This document shows, piece after piece, positions 62,283 to 64,000 of a stretch of 64,000 bases of DNA. Each line of letters opens with the position of its first letter. The first letter of the stretch is position 1. The position numbers were made by a program, and so were the translations under genes. The DNA is taken from assembly GCA_022572355.1 (NCBI GenBank), contig JACZWC010000017.1, forward strand, positions 1-64,000, written 5' to 3'. The stretch is from Bacteroidota bacterium (GTDB lineage: Bacteria > Bacteroidota > Bacteroidia > NORP154). The notes below the pieces were generated by a model. The model was not told the origin of the DNA, made no database searches, and was given only the letters and a program-made list of their open reading frames with translations.

Positions 62283-63916
62283 TTCTTGGCCAATCTGCCT
62301 TTTAATCTACTTTCAAAGAAGGCATGAGCAGGGAATATCAAAGCCGCAATACCCGCATTAAACAAGAGTTTTATCCCAGGAGCACCACCAGACCATTTAT
62401 CAATATATGGGTCTGCTAGAACCAACAAAAATTCAAAGAGGATAAGGAAAGAGAAGAAGGTAATCCCTTCTGCCATTCTTTCACTTACATTGATAAAGCC
62501 TAAAGCCAGCACCCCACCAAACAGCACAAGAATAGCGATCAGGATTACGGAGTATTGCAGATTGTCCCGTCTGCTTGTTTCTTCTGCTACAATACGTGCC
62601 GCTTCTTTTTCTTCTTGCTCCTTAACAAGCTGTGCTTTTTCAAACTCGTACTTGGTTTGTTGGCGAATAGTTGCTTTTTGGTTTTCTTCGTTTTTGATGC
62701 TATCCCGCATTAAGATATGGAGCTCGTACATCTCCAAAGCCTCTTCAAAGCGCGCCTGACGAAGGACAGGGTCCGTAGTTAGGTTGCCTTGTTTTTTCGC
62801 CACTTTGCTCAATAAACCGGAGTTTTTCGATATAAGATGCGGATCGCCAATCTCCCTTGCCATTTCCAACCCCCGCATGGCGTAATTCAAGGAATTGGTC
62901 AATTTTCCTTGCTCCAATTCAATATACCCAATATTGTTTAAAGAGGCAGCTATGCCGCTTTTATTTCCAATTTCTTCTTCTATTATCAAACTTTTATGAT
63001 AGTACTCCAGTGCTTTAGTGAAATGCTCTAATTTCGCTGAAGCTTCTCCCTTCGCTTTTGCTTCTGACTCCGCTGAAGCTTCGTCAGACACGTCGGGAGA
63101 CAGGTCGGTGGATGCAACTCCTTGATTGTAATAGATAACCCCAATATTGTTTAAAGAGCTAGCTATGCCGCTTTTATTTCCAATTTCTTCTACTATTTTC
63201 AAACTTTTATGATAGTACTCCAGCGCTTTAGGGATGTCCCCTTGATCATCATAGATATACCCAATATTGTTTAAAGATTCAGCTATCCCTTTTTTATCTC
63301 CTATCTCTTCTCTTATTTTCAAACTATTATGATAGTACTCCAGCGCTTTAGGAATGTCCCCTTGATGTTCATAGATATACCCGATATTGTTTAAAGAGGT
63401 AGCTATGCCGCTTTTACTCCCAACCTGCCCGTCCGGCAGGCGGGTTTCTTCTAGTATTATCAAACTTTTATGATAGTACTCCAGCGCTTTAGTGATGTCC
63501 CCTTGATCATTATAGATATACCCAATATTGTTGAGCGCCTCTGCAAGGGATAATAAATACTTTTTGTGTAGGGCGGGGGGAGGACCAGCTTTAATCAAAC
63601 CCTTTATCATTTGATAATGTAAGAACTGATATTTATGCCAGCTTTGGTGCATCATGTTTTCGCATAAGATGCTTAGAGCATTCAGCTTGTCCGTATCGTG
63701 TGCAGCTTTATGGTACCATGTCAAAGCAGAGTCCAGCAAGTTGCGGTCACTCTGAGTTAACTCATCTAATTTCAAAGAGTCCACAAGGTAATGGGACTTA
63801 TCTGCAAACCCGCCTACCGAACTGGCAGATTGCGCATAGGAGTTAACAGTTACAAACCAGAACAAAGAGAGCGCTATGAAGTACCGTTTAACCACCGCAC
63901 TAATATAGCAATTCAC
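62279..63916 (-). CDS. TPR protein with C-terminal three-helix membrane domain (paralogue C, with insertions)
   Basis: A 545-residue protein, probably first in the three-gene operon. The frame starts with GTG at 63916; an alternative GTG at 63895 (VVKRYFIALSLFWF) is closer to the signal peptide ending NSYAQ, and I cannot decide between them. About six TPR units follow (ALEYYHKSL; SLNNIGYIY). Two are disturbed by in-frame insertions: a palindrome encoding RLPDGQVGS, and a segment of about 30 residues rich in Ala, Glu and Ser (SDEASAESEAKAKGEASAK). The C-terminal coiled coil and three-helix membrane domain are as in paralogue B. Function unknown; a periplasmic scaffold is inferred. Confidence 0.75.
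   Translation of the reverse strand: MNCYISAVVKRYFIALSLFWFVTVNSYAQSASSVGGFADKSHYLVDSLKLDELTQSDRNLLDSALTWYHKAAHDTDKLNALSILCENMMHQSWHKYQFLHYQMIKGLIKAGPPPALHKKYLLSLAEALNNIGYIYNDQGDITKALEYYHKSLIILEETRLPDGQVGSKSGIATSLNNIGYIYEHQGDIPKALEYYHNSLKIREEIGDKKGIAESLNNIGYIYDDQGDIPKALEYYHKSLKIVEEIGNKSGIASSLNNIGVIYYNQGVASTDLSPDVSDEASAESEAKAKGEASAKLEHFTKALEYYHKSLIIEEEIGNKSGIAASLNNIGYIELEQGKLTNSLNYAMRGLEMAREIGDPHLISKNSGLLSKVAKKQGNLTTDPVLRQARFEEALEMYELHILMRDSIKNEENQKATIRQQTKYEFEKAQLVKEQEEKEAARIVAEETSRRDNLQYSVILIAILVLFGGVLALGFINVSERMAEGITFFSFLILFEFLLVLADPYIDKWSGGAPGIKLLFNAGIAALIFPAHAFFESRLKGRLAKK
63006..63116. repeat. In-frame insertion with duplicated GCTGAAGCTTC units
   Basis: Relative to the neighbouring TPR units there is an extra segment of about 30 codons. 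It contains two copies of CGCTGAAGCTTC (near 63034 and 63071) and a stretch TCGTCAGACACGTCGGGAGA that looks like a dispersed repeat. The frame is kept throughout. Confidence 0.5.
63424..63440. repeat. REP-like palindrome inside a TPR coding region
   Basis: CCTGCC (63424-63429), a 5-base loop CGTCC, and GGCAGG (63435-63440), followed by CGGG. It adds LPDGQVG to the minus-strand protein between two otherwise standard TPR units without breaking the frame. Confidence 0.6.
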
Positions 63917-64000
63917 ACGTGTCTGTTATCTTGAAAGGATTAACAGGACTGAACAGAGGAATAAGATCAACTTATACACAGAGTGTTTATATAACTCGTC

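Noticed and set aside
59252..63916. TPR genes as sensor histidine kinases
   Set aside because: No HisKA or HATPase motifs are present; the proteins end after three membrane helices.

Overview
The window reads as chromosomal DNA of a Bacteroidetes bacterium, most likely a non-model Cytophagales, Chitinophagales or Flavobacteriales relative. Three things support this. Many secreted proteins end in type A or type B T9SS sorting domains. There is a flexirubin-type (dialkylresorcinol/aryl polyene) pigment cluster with darA and darB. Several upstream regions carry the Bacteroidetes -33/-7 promoter pattern (TTG, about 19-22 nt, TAnnTTTG), and Shine-Dalgarno sequences are mostly absent. No rRNA, tRNA, CRISPR array or transposase was seen.

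Layout. Positions 1-5216 (minus strand) hold a Gly-rich secreted protein cut by the window edge, a PKD-repeat adhesin with a type B sorting domain, and a beta-propeller protein. Positions 6374-16709 (plus) are the first half of the pigment cluster: a CrtI/RetSat-like oxidoreductase, a tyrosine/histidine ammonia-lyase, ketoreductase, ketosynthase, ACP, LpxL-like acyltransferase, two halogenase-like flavoenzymes and a DUF1702-like protein. Positions 16733-25470 (minus) are four secreted or surface proteins that interrupt the cluster. Positions 25816-30005 (plus) are its second half: DarA, DarB, a hot-dog dehydratase, a small unknown protein and a BtrH-like protein. Together these genes can supply a 4-coumaroyl-type starter, extend it on an ACP, tailor or halogenate the aryl ring, and make the dialkylresorcinol that is esterified to the polyene acid. 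A chain-length factor, a starter ligase and an exporter are not in the window.

Positions 30002-40839 hold housekeeping and surface genes: a cell-wall amidase, a spermidine-synthase-like methyltransferase, a nitroreductase, an M43 metalloprotease, a CDGSH Fe-S protein, a SpoIIE-type phosphatase and two large T9SS proteins.

Positions 40906-58528 (minus) form the most unusual region: two paralogous operons. Each starts from a near-identical promoter with a DUF4062/TIR-like protein, and each has a membrane-anchored nSTAND1 NTPase. The rest is envelope proteins: OmpA-family proteins with FG-GAP or SBBP propellers, a GldL-like membrane protein and a 53-residue membrane microprotein in one operon; a beta-barrel and a propeller lipoprotein in the other. 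I infer an envelope-spanning STAND signalling or conflict system. A carbonic anhydrase gene that has lost its C-terminal half lies at the upstream edge.

Positions 59252-63916 (minus) are three tandem paralogous TPR proteins with a C-terminal three-helix membrane domain. The last carries in-frame insertions that look like small palindromic repeats.
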